From the NCBI GenBank assembly GCA_028821575.1, contig JAPPFW010000071.1:62001-126000 (forward strand): DNA of 64,000 bases. The letters run 5' to 3'. A program made the translations under genes and the position numbers. This document shows positions 16,552-25,651 of the stretch, piece by piece. The notes beneath the pieces were generated by a model. It had not been told where the DNA came from. It was given only the letters and a program-made list of their open reading frames with translations, and did no database searches. Numbering within the stretch: the stretch's first letter is position 1; each line of letters opens with the position of its first letter. Source of the stretch: a bacterium. Its GTDB lineage: Bacteria > Actinomycetota > Acidimicrobiia > Spongiisociales > Spongiisociaceae.

Positions 16552-18414
16552 TCAAGCCGGAACGACCATGCAGCGGCAATCGGTGTCCACCGGGACGGGC
16601 GGGACTTCATCCGCGGCGAAGACCTCCGGGACCCGGCCGGCGCATTCCCTACAACTCCCGTTGACCTCCAGGCGATAACGTTCGACTCCCGCGGAGTTCA
16701 GGCCCTCGACCAGACCCCGGTGGTAGGAGCGCCCGGCCAAGAACCGCAAGCGGCGTTCCGCTTCGTCCGTCCGCCATACCCGGTAGACACGGGAGAGGGC
16801 CTTGGCAATCTCCCCCTCCGGACGGCCTCCGCTCCGTGCATCATTAACCGCCTTCGTCACCTCCTCGAGCAACCCGGTGACAAATGACTCGATACCTTGC
16901 CCTTCAACCTCCTCACGCGGGTTCTGAAGCCGGACACCCGTCAGTTCGGTGGCCGAGGTGTGGCCTCTCTCGAAAGCCTCCCGTTCCATGACAGTCAGCA
17001 CATGGATGAGGGGGTGGGTGAGTTCGGATGCATCCGGCTCCCATCCCTTCTCCCTGGTTGCCAGGCTCTTCAATTGCTCCTTCTCGATGTCGATGAGCCG
17101 GCGTTTGACTGCTCTCAAGGCCCGATTTGCAACCGGCAGGAGTTTGCGGTCATACACCTCGAGGGGGGAGGGAGAACTGCGGGCCCTCGACTTCCCGACC
17201 TCATCGTCGCTTGCGGCCGTCTCTTTCATCCGGAGCTCCCAGAACAGCGCGGCCAGGTCGTCGGGCGTTCCGTCCTCCAACATCCCGGCCGGAGCGGCCG
17301 TTCCCGCCGGACTCTCGACGGCTACGCTCCCGGACGATCCCGCTGCCGCCACACCGACCAAGCGGACCTGGCCGGGTCCCGACCCCTTCGTATCTTGCGG
17401 GACCTCACCCTTCGGAAGGCTCACGCTTTCGCCGCCCCGGCGGTTCAACCTCGCTACCTCATCGGCCAGTTCCAGGGCATCGACCTCGACCCTCGCCCTG
17501 ACCGCCGGTGTCTCCACCAGGCGAACGCTCTCGGTGCCGTCGGCCCAACCGACGGTCCGCCCCCTCCCAGCGGTCTCACTCCCGCTCGCACCGTGCCCTC
17601 CGCCGGCGACCGGGATCTCGAAGGCGCTGCCGAGTTCGTCCTCCTCGGAATCCGCTTCCGGCGGGGGAATGATCCGCACTGTCGAGGTCTGGCTGGGACC
17701 GTTGCCCCCGACCGGACCCTCCAGCTTGGCCGAGTAGGCCTCCACCTCCTGGCGCAACTCCTCGTGGCGCTTCTCCATGGCCGAGACGCGATCATTGACT
17801 GACTCCGCCCGGTCCTCAGCTGCCCGGAGGATCTCCCTTCCCTTGGCGCGCGCCAAGCCGAGAAGCCGATCGCTCTCTGCACTCGCCGCCTGGATGGCGG
17901 TCTCGCTGTCGCGTCGAGCCGCAACCAGCTTGCGGTGTGCCTTCCGTTCCGCGTCTCCGATGATCTCCAGCGCCTCGCGTTCCGCTGCGGCGCGGAGGCG
18001 GGCCGATTCGGCCTTCATCGACTCCAACGCCTCTGTGGAGGCATCCCAGGCCGACTTCCTGAGACCAAAGGCATCCGACTCTGCCGTAGCCAGCATCTTC
18101 CGCACTTGCTCGGCCGCTTCCGCGAGCATCCCGGCTGCCTCATGCTCGGCCCGCTCGCGAACCTTGCGGTACGACCCCCTAGCCGCTTCCAGCACCTCCG
18201 CGATGTCACCGACGACCGAGTCGATGACCACGCCAATGCTCGCCTCATCCACGGCGCCGTTGCCCGAGAGTATGGAGTCCTGCTGTACTTGGAGGCGTTC
18301 CACCTGCTCGTTCATCTGCGCTACGAACGCGCGTACCTCCAAGGGGTCATATCCGAACAGGGACCGGCTGAAGGCCAACTCATCGCGCTCCGTGGGCACT
18401 GCTTCTTCATTCAT
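16552..18414 (-). CDS. DivIVA-like coiled-coil protein with a phage-head-morphogenesis-like C-terminal Cys motif
   Basis: A 620-residue protein. Residues 10-45 (AFSRSLFGYDPLEVRAFVAQMNEQ) match the N-terminal DivIVA membrane-curvature motif. Residues 45-230 are a long Ala/Glu/Arg-rich coiled coil. A low-complexity linker (about 230-380) follows. The C-terminal 200 residues are helical and end with CRECAGRVPEVF, an Asp/Pro-rich stretch and DTDCRCMVVPA. Two Cys pairs in this order, the last as CRC, resemble the Mu gpF/SPP1 gp7 family of head morphogenesis proteins. DivIVA proteins organise poles or septa. The fusion is unusual and its role is unknown. Two DnaA-box-like sites lie just upstream. 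Confidence 0.7.
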   Translation of the reverse strand: MNEEAVPTERDELAFSRSLFGYDPLEVRAFVAQMNEQVERLQVQQDSILSGNGAVDEASIGVVIDSVVGDIAEVLEAARGSYRKVRERAEHEAAGMLAEAAEQVRKMLATAESDAFGLRKSAWDASTEALESMKAESARLRAAAEREALEIIGDAERKAHRKLVAARRDSETAIQAASAESDRLLGLARAKGREILRAAEDRAESVNDRVSAMEKRHEELRQEVEAYSAKLEGPVGGNGPSQTSTVRIIPPPEADSEEDELGSAFEIPVAGGGHGASGSETAGRGRTVGWADGTESVRLVETPAVRARVEVDALELADEVARLNRRGGESVSLPKGEVPQDTKGSGPGQVRLVGVAAAGSSGSVAVESPAGTAAPAGMLEDGTPDDLAALFWELRMKETAASDDEVGKSRARSSPSPLEVYDRKLLPVANRALRAVKRRLIDIEKEQLKSLATREKGWEPDASELTHPLIHVLTVMEREAFERGHTSATELTGVRLQNPREEVEGQGIESFVTGLLEEVTKAVNDARSGGRPEGEIAKALSRVYRVWRTDEAERRLRFLAGRSYHRGLVEGLNSAGVERYRLEVNGSCRECAGRVPEVFAADEVPPVPVDTDCRCMVVPA

Positions 18415-18415
18415 A

Positions 18416-18467
18416 TGTGGATAACTCTACCCTGTGGGAACGAGATTTACACAAGAACTGTGGACAA
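18416..18467. promoter_or_regulatory. Two DnaA-box-like sites upstream of the DivIVA-like gene
   Basis: TGTGGATAA (18416-18424) is a perfect match to the classical DnaA box on the minus strand, and TGTGGACAA (18459-18467) matches the actinobacterial form TTGTCCACA. They lie 43 bases apart directly before the DivIVA-like start codon, so DnaA could regulate this gene. No AT-rich unwinding region is present, so this is not an origin. Confidence 0.45.
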
Positions 18468-18595
18468 CTCCGCGATCTCACTCGTAACCCGGCAACCGGG
18501 GCCGTTACTCGCTGGTGTCTCTGTGCGGGACGGCGCGGTCGGATGTCCGATCCGCGCGCCTCCGTCGACCGGGGACACGCAACTGCGAGCGTCCA

Positions 18596-19681
18596 CTACG
18601 TGGCTGGGATCTCCCTAAGGATGTCGACCGCGTCGGAGATCGAGGAGACTGCGTGAATCTCCACGTCATCGCGCTTCACGCTCAACGCGTCCTCGTAGTT
18701 CGGCTCTGGAACCAGCACGTGCAGGGCCCCGGCGTTCTGGGCGGCTACCACCTTCTGGCGAACCCCACCGATCGGTCCCACCCGGCCGTCGCGCGAGATG
18801 GTCCCAGTGCCGGCGACGATGTTGCCTGCCACCAGATCATCGGCGGTGAGGAGGTCGATCAGGGTGAGGGCGTACATGACTCCCGCCGATGGCCCGCCCG
18901 TGCCTTCGGTGTGGATGTCGATCTCGAACGGGAGGTCCAGGCTGCGGTTGTACGTGTGGGGCACGAAACCCACCATCGGTTGTCCCGGGTTGTCGGTGTG
19001 CTCCACGAGGGTCACCGCAACATCGATCAACTCGTCCCCGCGCCGGACCGCGAGGGTGATCGTGTCGCCCACCTTCTTGGACAGGATCGCTGCTATCGCT
19101 TCATCGCTCATAGTCACCGCGGTATTCGCGACCTCGACTATCACATCTCCCACCTCGAGCAGGCCGTCGGCGGGTGCACCCTCGGCCACCGACGCCACGA
19201 GCACGCCTTCTCCCGAGTACGCGACGGGCATCCCCAGGTAGTCCATCGCAACCACAATGGCCGTCATCTTGGAGTCGTCCATCAGTCGAAGATTCTTCTT
19301 GCGGTGCTCCTCGGGAGTCACCCCCTCCGGGCGGATGTGCTCGCGGGGCACCAGGTCCACCTCCGAGTCGATCCAACCCTGTGCGAACTCGAACGCGTTC
19401 ACCTCCTGGAGGGAAACGGTGAGCATGTAGACGTCGCCGTTCAAATCGTAGGTGGGTGGACCACCCTCGATGTGGACCAGGTCCGACACCTCCTCGACCG
19501 GACCCGGCCAGAGCGCGTAGTAGGGAACCCGCAAAGATCCCAACAAGAGGGATACGCCAGCCAGCAGCACCAAACCCGCCGCGGCCCACAGCGGCCCCCA
19601 CACTCGCCGGATCTGATGGAGACGCCGCGAACGGCCCTCCCCGAAAGTCGGTTCCATCGGCTCCGTCGGGGGTGTGTCCAT
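18596..19681 (-). CDS. PDZ and Lon-type (S16) protease, YlbL-like
   Basis: A 361-residue protein with one N-terminal membrane anchor (WAAAGLVLLAGVSLLLG, near residue 35), a PDZ domain around 150-230 (GVLVASVAEGAPADGLLEVGD) and a C-terminal Lon-like catalytic domain. The Ser is in GTGGPSAGVMY and the Lys in GGVRQKVVAA, giving the Ser-Lys dyad. YlbL-type proteins are membrane-bound and face the outside in actinobacteria and firmicutes. ATG at 19681 places the anchor about 35 residues in; a longer form with an unlikely N-terminus is rejected. It is divergent from bioY. Confidence 0.92.
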   Translation of the reverse strand: MDTPPTEPMEPTFGEGRSRRLHQIRRVWGPLWAAAGLVLLAGVSLLLGSLRVPYYALWPGPVEEVSDLVHIEGGPPTYDLNGDVYMLTVSLQEVNAFEFAQGWIDSEVDLVPREHIRPEGVTPEEHRKKNLRLMDDSKMTAIVVAMDYLGMPVAYSGEGVLVASVAEGAPADGLLEVGDVIVEVANTAVTMSDEAIAAILSKKVGDTITLAVRRGDELIDVAVTLVEHTDNPGQPMVGFVPHTYNRSLDLPFEIDIHTEGTGGPSAGVMYALTLIDLLTADDLVAGNIVAGTGTISRDGRVGPIGGVRQKVVAAQNAGALHVLVPEPNYEDALSVKRDDVEIHAVSSISDAVDILREIPAT

Positions 19682-19837
19682 TAGGGTACGGTTGTGGCTT
19701 TCCGGATCGGCACGGCACACCGAGAATACCCAGGGGTGGGCCCAATGCAGGCCCGCCCGCATCGTTGAGTCCGAGCCGACGGAAACCTAACCAACCCGAT
19801 CTGGGTCCAAGAGCAGACACCAACCAGGAGGCCCAAT

Positions 19838-20425
19838 TTGACGTACGCACCACCGGTCCTGTCAGGCAAGATCCTGCCCTTGAAGCGGATCGACCAGCGT
19901 GTCGCCACCGTAGCTCTCGTAGTGGGTTTCGCCCTGCTCACCGCGGCATGTGCGCAGATAAGGATCCCACTCGGGTTCACACCCGTTCCGATTACCGGGC
20001 AGACCTTCGCAGTCTTGCTGACGGGCGCCGTTCTGGGTTCGCGGGCCGGGGCAGCCAGCCAGTTCCTCTACGTCGCACTGGGTGCGGTGGGCCTGCCGTT
20101 CTATGCAGGCGGAACCGGGGGATGGGAGACGGCCACAGGTGCCACGGCCGGCTATCTCGTGGGATTCATCGTTGCTGCCTACGTGGTCGGGTACCTGGCA
20201 GAGAACCGTCAGGATCGCCGGTTCCCTACCTCGATCGGCGCGTTCCTCACTGGAAACCTGATCATCTACGTCCTCGGCGTTGCTTGGCTGATGTCGCAGT
20301 TCTCCTGGGACCTGGCAACCGGCGTCGAGAAGGGCATGGCGCCGTTCATCATCGGTGACACCATCAAGATTCTCCTGGCCGCAGGGGTGATGCCAGCTGC
20401 ATGGAAGCTCGTTGGAGACCGATAG
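19838..20425 (+). CDS. bioY: BioY biotin transporter
   Basis: A 195-residue protein with six hydrophobic helices and the BioY segment QIRIPLGFTPVPITGQTFAVLL, followed by GAVGLPFYAGGTGGW. BioY is the biotin-binding S component of ECF transporters and can act alone or with EcfA/EcfT, which are not found here. The start is TTG at 19838 with a strong AGGAGG at 19826-19831. A large imperfect hairpin follows the stop codon and separates it from convergent moaE. Confidence 0.95.
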   Translation: MTYAPPVLSGKILPLKRIDQRVATVALVVGFALLTAACAQIRIPLGFTPVPITGQTFAVLLTGAVLGSRAGAASQFLYVALGAVGLPFYAGGTGGWETATGATAGYLVGFIVAAYVVGYLAENRQDRRFPTSIGAFLTGNLIIYVLGVAWLMSQFSWDLATGVEKGMAPFIIGDTIKILLAAGVMPAAWKLVGDR

Positions 20426-20518
20426 CTCAGTGGTCAGTGGTTAGTTGTCAGTTGTGGTCAACGAATGATCAGCATCACCAACAACTGGCAACTAGCAACT
20501 ATGAACCGGCTGACCACT
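20426..20518. repeat. Long imperfect inverted repeat between bioY and moaE
   Basis: AGTGGTCAG (20429-20437) pairs with CTGACCACT (20510-20518), and AGTTGTCAGTTG (20443-20454) pairs with CAACTGGCAACT (20482-20493) with one mismatch. It is built from the same CAGTGGT/ACCACTG words as the heptamer repeats elsewhere and could terminate both convergent genes. Confidence 0.65.
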
Positions 20519-20945
20519 CCCCGCCACCGGGCCAGCACTCCTTCTTCCAGATGGGAGCGCGTGCCTTGAGTTCGTCGATCAGGTAGCGGGCTGCCGCGAA
20601 CGCCTCGGCGCGGTGGGCGGAGGCGACGGCAACCGCCACGGACGCCTCGGTGAGTTCCACCCTTCCCGTGCGGTGCTCTACGACCACCTTGTCGATCGGC
20701 CAGCGCCCGGTCGCCTCGTCCACGATCTCGTCGATCTTGGCTTCCACATGACCCTCGTAGGCCTCGTACTCGAGGTGGGTGATGCCCTCTTTTCCCGGGG
20801 AGTGGTCCCGGACGGTACCCAGGAAGAGAGCTATGGCTCCGGTCGCAGGTCCGGATACCTCCCGGGTCAGCATCCCGGCATCGATCGGCTCGCCCGAGAC
20901 GCGGATCCGGCGAAGGTCGGGTGCAGGTATGTCCGGCATTTCCAT
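20499..20945 (-). CDS. moaE: Molybdopterin synthase catalytic subunit MoaE
   Basis: A 148-residue MoaE. The family core ATGAIALFLGTVRDHSPGKE sits near residue 36, EYEAYEGHVE near 60, and the C-terminal active-site segment KARAPIWKKECW carries the catalytic lysines. MoaE with MoaD converts precursor Z to molybdopterin, the cofactor of the Mo hydroxylase encoded at 1-4.7 kb. No moaD, moaA or moaC is near, so the pathway is split. The gene overlaps the repeat hairpin at its 3' end. Start at 20945 lies 14 bases from the divergent htrA-like start, so promoters overlap. Confidence 0.95.
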   Translation of the reverse strand: MEMPDIPAPDLRRIRVSGEPIDAGMLTREVSGPATGAIALFLGTVRDHSPGKEGITHLEYEAYEGHVEAKIDEIVDEATGRWPIDKVVVEHRTGRVELTEASVAVAVASAHRAEAFAAARYLIDELKARAPIWKKECWPGGGEWSAGS

Positions 20946-20950
20946 AGAAT
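20945..20950 (+). promoter_or_regulatory. -10 element of a probable near-leaderless htrA promoter
   Basis: TAGAAT ends 9 bases before the ATG at 20960, so the predicted transcript start falls at or next to the start codon. No Shine-Dalgarno sequence is visible for this gene. Confidence 0.4.
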
Positions 20951-20959
20951 ACGCAGTCT

Positions 20960-22213
20960 ATGGATGGCATCGACCAGCGGTCGCCTTCACCTTCAGGCGC
21001 AGACAGCGGCGACGGGTCACAACCCCGGACCTGGGACAGGGGACACTCCCATGCGGCGATGGCGATCGGTTCCGCGTTGCTGGCAGCCGCCGCCACGACC
21101 ACCGCCCTCTGGCTGGCGGGTTCGTTCGACCGGGAGGTGGTGCAGATCACCGAGGTCGTGGAGGTAAGGGAGTTCGCCGAGGTCCCGGAACCGCAGAAGA
21201 CGTCCCCCCAGCTTCCGGACACCACCGCTTCGAGCGTACCCGGACCCTCGCCCGCCCCGCCAGATTCGACGGTGGCCACCACCATTCCCCTGTTCGCGCC
21301 CACCGACCTGGTGGCCGTCGTCGCCTCGCGAGCGATTCCCTCGATCGTCACCGTCCAGAACCTCGACGGGGAGTTCGGCCAGGCCGGATCCGGAAGCGGG
21401 GTGATAATCCGCTCCGATGGCTTCATCGTCACCAACCACCACGTGATCGATGGCGCCGACACCCTCAAGGTGATCATGTCGGACGGCCTCTCCTACCCGG
21501 CGGAGTTGGTCGGCTCAGACTCCCTCATGGACATCGCCGTGCTGAAGGTCCGGGCCGACGACCTCCCGCATATCCGGTTCGGCTCGATGGAACGCCTGCG
21601 TACCGGCGAACCCGCCATCGCCGTCGGCAACCCACTGGGACTCGATGGCGGCCCATCCGTCACCGCGGGCGTGATCTCGGCCTTCGACCGGAGCCTGGTG
21701 ACCAACCCCCTCACCGGCGAGAGCCTGTACGGACTGCTGCAGACCGACGCTCCCATCACCCGGGGATCGAGCGGCGGCGCGCTACTGGATGTTCACGGTC
21801 GCCTGCTCGGTATCACCACCGCTATTGGCCTGAGCGATGTGGGCGCCGAGGGGCTGGGATTCGCCGTTCCGGCCAACCTGGTCGAGAGAATCGTCGACGA
21901 CCTCATGTCGGAAGGCGAGGTTCGCCATGCATTCCTGGGGATCAGGGGCAGTTCAGCGTTCAGCGAGCTCACGGACGGAGTGGAATCCCCGCTCGGGGTC
22001 GAGGTGAACCTCCTGGAGGAGTCGGCGATTGGGAGGGCGGGCGCACAGGACGGTGACGTGATCGTGGCCCTGGACGGCGTGCCCGTAAGATCGATGCCGT
22101 TGCTGGTGGCCAGGTTGCGGAGCTACCGGGCGGGTGACTCGATAACTGTCACCGTGCAGAGAGATGACGAAACCCTCGACCTCGACATGACACTGGATCG
22201 ATACCCATCGTGA
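20960..22213 (+). CDS. HtrA/DegP-like trypsin-fold serine protease with PDZ domain
   Basis: A 417-residue S1C protease. An N-terminal transmembrane helix (ALLAAAATTTALWLAG, near residue 40) anchors it, and a Thr/Pro/Ser-rich linker places the protease outside. The triad is His in VTNHHVIDG, Asp in SLMDIAVLKV and Ser in RGSSGGALLD. A C-terminal PDZ domain follows (AFLGIRGS to VALDGVPVRSMP). Such proteases deal with misfolded envelope proteins under stress. It is divergent from moaE, with only 14 bases between starts. Confidence 0.95.
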   Translation: MDGIDQRSPSPSGADSGDGSQPRTWDRGHSHAAMAIGSALLAAAATTTALWLAGSFDREVVQITEVVEVREFAEVPEPQKTSPQLPDTTASSVPGPSPAPPDSTVATTIPLFAPTDLVAVVASRAIPSIVTVQNLDGEFGQAGSGSGVIIRSDGFIVTNHHVIDGADTLKVIMSDGLSYPAELVGSDSLMDIAVLKVRADDLPHIRFGSMERLRTGEPAIAVGNPLGLDGGPSVTAGVISAFDRSLVTNPLTGESLYGLLQTDAPITRGSSGGALLDVHGRLLGITTAIGLSDVGAEGLGFAVPANLVERIVDDLMSEGEVRHAFLGIRGSSAFSELTDGVESPLGVEVNLLEESAIGRAGAQDGDVIVALDGVPVRSMPLLVARLRSYRAGDSITVTVQRDDETLDLDMTLDRYPS

Positions 22214-22267
22214 TGCGATCCGAGTGCCGTTCGAATAGGCTCACCTCAGCCTGACGGGGAACCAAGG

Positions 22268-23365
22268 ATGCCGGACCGGAACATTCTCGAGGAGTTCATG
22301 AAGCTCCTGAACCAACCGGGACCCGTCAATTGGGCCTTGGCCACCCAGCTGGCCGATCATCTGTCCGGCCCAGCCGAGCCACTCGACCCCTGGCTTGCAG
22401 AGGAGTACCTCGAATTGGCCCGCTACGCTCGCCTGCGATTCACCCAAGCGACCGGTGTCATGTCAGATCCGATGGCCGAGGCCGTCCTAGTGGATCGTAA
22501 GGGATGGACGCAACACAACCTCCAATCGTTCTCCTACATCGCCGAGCCTTTGGCGGCCAAGCTGACCGGATCGGCCAGCCCCGGTCCGCTGGACGCGGTT
22601 CTCAGGCAACTGGGACCGGCCCTCCTGGGCATGCAGGTGGGAGCGATGGTGGGCATGATGAGCGAGGGGGCACTCGGTCTGTTCGATGCAGGCCTCCCTA
22701 CGGCCGAACCTTCGGGGATCGTCTTTCTGGTACCGAACATCGAGACCTTCGCCAGCGAGTCCGGGCTCGATCACCGGCAGGTCCGCCTATGGTCCGCACT
22801 CCACGAGGTGGTTCATGACGCCTTGGCCGGCCATGCCTGGGTCCGGCCTTACGTGGTCGGGCTGTTCAAGGAACTGAGCGCATCGGTGGAACTCGATCCC
22901 GAGACCTTGAGCGGTTGGCAGGAGGAACTGGCCGATCCGGCCAAGCTGGAGGCAAGGCTCTCCCAGGGCGGCGGGTTCCCCGCCCTGTTCGGCGGCCCCC
23001 TCCAGGAGGACCGCCTGGACGACATTCGGAGGTTCATCACGGTCATGGATGGCTACGGCTCGTATCTCGTCGAATGTGCTTCGGCCGGACTGCTGCCCGA
23101 GCTTGGCTCGATCAGGAACGCCATGTCGTCGCGCCGGCGTGACCATAGGGGTCAGGCCTTGCTAGGTGGAATGTTCAGGCTGGAGACAACTGCGGGCACG
23201 CACGGGCCGGCCGCGGCGTTCTGCACGGAGGTGGAGGAGAGGTGGGGCGACGCCGCCGTCCGCAGGGTATGGGAGCGACCGGAGAACCTGCCGCTTAGCG
23301 AAGAACTCAACGACGTGACCGGATGGGCGGCCCGGGTCTTACTGGACGACCCGTTCACAGTCTAG
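22268..23365 (+). CDS. Zinc-dependent metalloprotease, DUF2342 / F420-associated family
   Basis: A 365-residue protein with the metalloprotease motif HEVVH at residues 179-183 (SALHEVVHDALAGHAW) in the middle of a mostly helical chain. This is the actinobacterial family labelled zinc-dependent metalloprotease or F420-biosynthesis-associated, found next to or apart from F420 genes; the substrate is unknown. There is no signal peptide. It follows the HtrA-like gene by 54 bases and may share its transcript. Confidence 0.88.
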   Translation: MPDRNILEEFMKLLNQPGPVNWALATQLADHLSGPAEPLDPWLAEEYLELARYARLRFTQATGVMSDPMAEAVLVDRKGWTQHNLQSFSYIAEPLAAKLTGSASPGPLDAVLRQLGPALLGMQVGAMVGMMSEGALGLFDAGLPTAEPSGIVFLVPNIETFASESGLDHRQVRLWSALHEVVHDALAGHAWVRPYVVGLFKELSASVELDPETLSGWQEELADPAKLEARLSQGGGFPALFGGPLQEDRLDDIRRFITVMDGYGSYLVECASAGLLPELGSIRNAMSSRRRDHRGQALLGGMFRLETTAGTHGPAAAFCTEVEERWGDAAVRRVWERPENLPLSEELNDVTGWAARVLLDDPFTV

Positions 23366-23613
23366 TTGGTAGTTGGTACAAGTCGTTTCCGGTCTAGTGA
23401 GCACTGTCTGTGCGTTAAGGGTCACGCCCGAGCGGCGTTTCATGAACAGATTGGGAGGGAACCCGTGCCCGAGAGAGACGGATCTAATCGCGGCAGGTTC
23501 CGCGTCTCACTCGGCTCCACACCGCAGCGGTAGGGGAACAGGCCGTGTCAACGCAGACCGGCGGGTGACCACTGGGCCGCGGGCATCCGTTTGGACCGAG
23601 CAGGGCCCGGCTC

Positions 23614-23853
23614 TCAGCCGGGTCGGGCTTCGGTCTCCGAACTGGTAGTCGCGGAAGTCGTCTGGGCCGTGGCCGTCACCTGGCCGGCGGTGCCGTCCTC
23701 GGCATCTCCCAACCGACCCTCCTCGACACCCTTGCGGAACTCGCGGGCTGAGCTACCGAGTGACCGGGCAAGTTCAGGAAGTTTCTTGGCTCCGAAGAGC
23801 AGAATCACAACCAAGAGGATGATGATGATCTCGCCGCCGCCTATCTTGGGCAT
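23614..23853 (-). CDS. tatA: Sec-independent translocase subunit TatA
   Basis: A 79-residue protein with a short N-terminal transmembrane helix (IIIILLVVILLFGAKKLPEL), the FG hinge, an amphipathic helix (ARSLGSSAREFRKGVEEG) and a disordered Thr-rich tail. This is the TatA/TatE layout; TatA oligomerises to move folded proteins past TatC. TatB and TatC are not in the window. It lies alone between convergent and same-strand genes. Confidence 0.95.
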   Translation of the reverse strand: MPKIGGGEIIIILLVVILLFGAKKLPELARSLGSSAREFRKGVEEGRLGDAEDGTAGQVTATAQTTSATTSSETEARPG

Positions 23854-23957
23854 TCGATGTCCTCCCTTCCTCGGACGGGTGATGTTACCACCGGTGCATG
23901 GCTACCGATCAGAGTTCGTAGATTGCTTTGATCCATCCCCCAGGAGCAGGGCTAGGA

Positions 23958-25316
23958 CTAGCCCGCCAACCAAGCCTCCCAAGCGGCGATTGCAGCATCG
24001 ATCTCTTCCACGTCCACCCCGAACTCGGCAGCAGCCTGAGCGATCAACTCCTCTTCCGCTACCGAGCCATCCTGCCCGTCACGGTATTCGAGATACCTCC
24101 TGTACAGGTTCATCTGGGCGTCTGTAGGCAGGAGGCCCCAGTCCTTTTCGACCGTGTGATTCCCGATCTGGTGTTCGGAGTAATCACCCCTGTCGACCTC
24201 GTCGGCCCGGTTCCACTCGCCGTACGGAGCGTGGATCCACGTACCCAGGGTGTCGATGCCCTCGGGGAAGTGCACGAAGTAGATCGCCAGCGCCTGGTAC
24301 TCGTCGCTGAGCCGGTACTCGAATCCAAGCCTCTCTCCCAACTGACCCAGTTCGGACTTGGTGGTGCCTGCCTCGACCTGGACCGTCAGCCAGATCCTCA
24401 CGGCCCCCTCGACGCTGGAGTCCCCTTCCTCGACGACCTGGTACTCGATGTCCGGGGCCGGCGGCACGCTGCTCTGGCCGCCCGTATCCCCCTCGGTGGT
24501 GGTAGTCGTATCCGCTTCCGTGGTGGTAGTCGTGTCACCCTCGGTGGTGGTCGTGGTGCCTGCCTCCGTCGTCGTAGTCGCATCGCCTCCGGTCGTGGTC
24601 GTGGTCTCGGCCTCGGTAGTGGTGGTCGTCTCCGCTACTGTCGTACCCGTCGTGGGTAGCGACACCTCTGCCCCCCGGCCGATGATCTGCACTATCCGGT
24701 CGAACGCGCCCGCGAATCGTTCGTACGCCACGAGGAACTCGGCGAGGGCTGCCCTCCGGCGCTCGCCGGTGTCGGGCGAACGCAAACCGGCAAGGGCGTC
24801 GGTTGCCGCATCGGCCATCTGGCCAAGTGCTACCCAAGCGGTCTGATGTTCCACCGGCAGGCCACGATCCGGCGGCGGTTCGATCAACCCAATGTCGTCG
24901 CGCAGGGCGAGGGCCCGGACCTCGATGTCCACCAATCTCGCCTCCGTTTGCGCGTAGGTCACTCCGCTCTCGGATCGGTTGTCCCAATCGTTGTTGGCCG
25001 CCCTCATGTCCAGCACCAACTCGCCCACCCGCACGGCTATGCCCTGCATGTCCTGCAGGTAGTTGAGAACGTCTCGACTCGGGAAGGGCTCGGTGGTGGG
25101 AGTGGTGGTCGGCTGCGTTTCGGACGCCGGGGACGAGGTGTCCACCACGGGGGTGGTGGTCGGGGTCGTTGCCCTTGTGGTAACGGTCGCCGCGGAGGTA
25201 TCCGGCTCCGCCCCGGGGTCGTCTCCGCACGCGGTGACGGCTACCAGCACGGACATAAGGGCGACCACGACCGTGACCCGGCGCATGAGGGGAGGGAGAA
25301 GTTGTCCGTTCCGCAC
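23958..25316 (-). CDS. Secreted lipoprotein with Thr-rich repeat linker
   Basis: A 452-residue protein. An N-terminal signal (MRRVTVVVALMSVLVAVTAC) ends in a lipobox Cys at residue 30, so it is probably a membrane-anchored lipoprotein. A Thr/Pro linker, a helical domain of about 140 residues, then a tandem Thr-rich linker (units like TTTTTEGD and TTTTTEAD) follow, and a C-terminal domain of about 170 residues rich in acidic and aromatic residues. I do not recognise either globular domain. The repeats make this region prone to length change. GTG at 25316 is used; an ATG at 25286 would start exactly at the signal peptide. Confidence 0.8.
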   Translation of the reverse strand: MRNGQLLPPLMRRVTVVVALMSVLVAVTACGDDPGAEPDTSAATVTTRATTPTTTPVVDTSSPASETQPTTTPTTEPFPSRDVLNYLQDMQGIAVRVGELVLDMRAANNDWDNRSESGVTYAQTEARLVDIEVRALALRDDIGLIEPPPDRGLPVEHQTAWVALGQMADAATDALAGLRSPDTGERRRAALAEFLVAYERFAGAFDRIVQIIGRGAEVSLPTTGTTVAETTTTTEAETTTTTGGDATTTTEAGTTTTTEGDTTTTTEADTTTTTEGDTGGQSSVPPAPDIEYQVVEEGDSSVEGAVRIWLTVQVEAGTTKSELGQLGERLGFEYRLSDEYQALAIYFVHFPEGIDTLGTWIHAPYGEWNRADEVDRGDYSEHQIGNHTVEKDWGLLPTDAQMNLYRRYLEYRDGQDGSVAEEELIAQAAAEFGVDVEEIDAAIAAWEAWLAG

Positions 25317-25357
25317 GCCCTTACTGTAACCGCTGGAAACAGGTAGGTCCGGGAGAA

Positions 25358-25651
25358 TCAGGACACTGCGCGTTCTAGCGCTTCAAGAGCGCGCTGCTTC
25401 CTGATCTTCCGCCGCTCCCGCTCGGACAGACCACCCCAGATCCCGAACTTCTCGCCCCTCGTGACGGCGTACTCGAGGCAGTCCACCCGCACTTGGCATG
25501 CCGCGCAGATCTGCTTGGCGACGCGGGTCGAGGCGCCGCGGTCTGGAAAGAACAGATCCTCGTTGGCGCCCAGACAGTTGGCGTAGTCCTTCCAACCGAG
25601 TGGACCGAGCGCCAAGGCATCAATCAATTCACGGCGCACTACGGTCTCCAT
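25358..25651 (-). CDS. WhiB-family iron-sulfur transcriptional regulator
   Basis: A 97-residue WhiB-like protein. Four Cys at 26, 49, 52 and 58 (C-x22-C-x2-C-x5-C) bind a [4Fe-4S] cluster; GIWGGLSERERRK is the conserved turn, and the basic C-terminus binds DNA or sigma factor partners. WhiB proteins are restricted to actinobacteria and their phages. ATG at 25651 lies inside a palindrome and lacks a ribosome site; GTG at 25639 has GGAG six bases upstream and may be the true start. Confidence 0.93.
   Translation of the reverse strand: METVVRRELIDALALGPLGWKDYANCLGANEDLFFPDRGASTRVAKQICAACQVRVDCLEYAVTRGEKFGIWGGLSERERRKIRKQRALEALERAVS

Noticed and set aside
18416-18467. Chromosomal origin
   Set aside because: Only two boxes, no AT-rich unwinding element and no dnaA or dnaN nearby.
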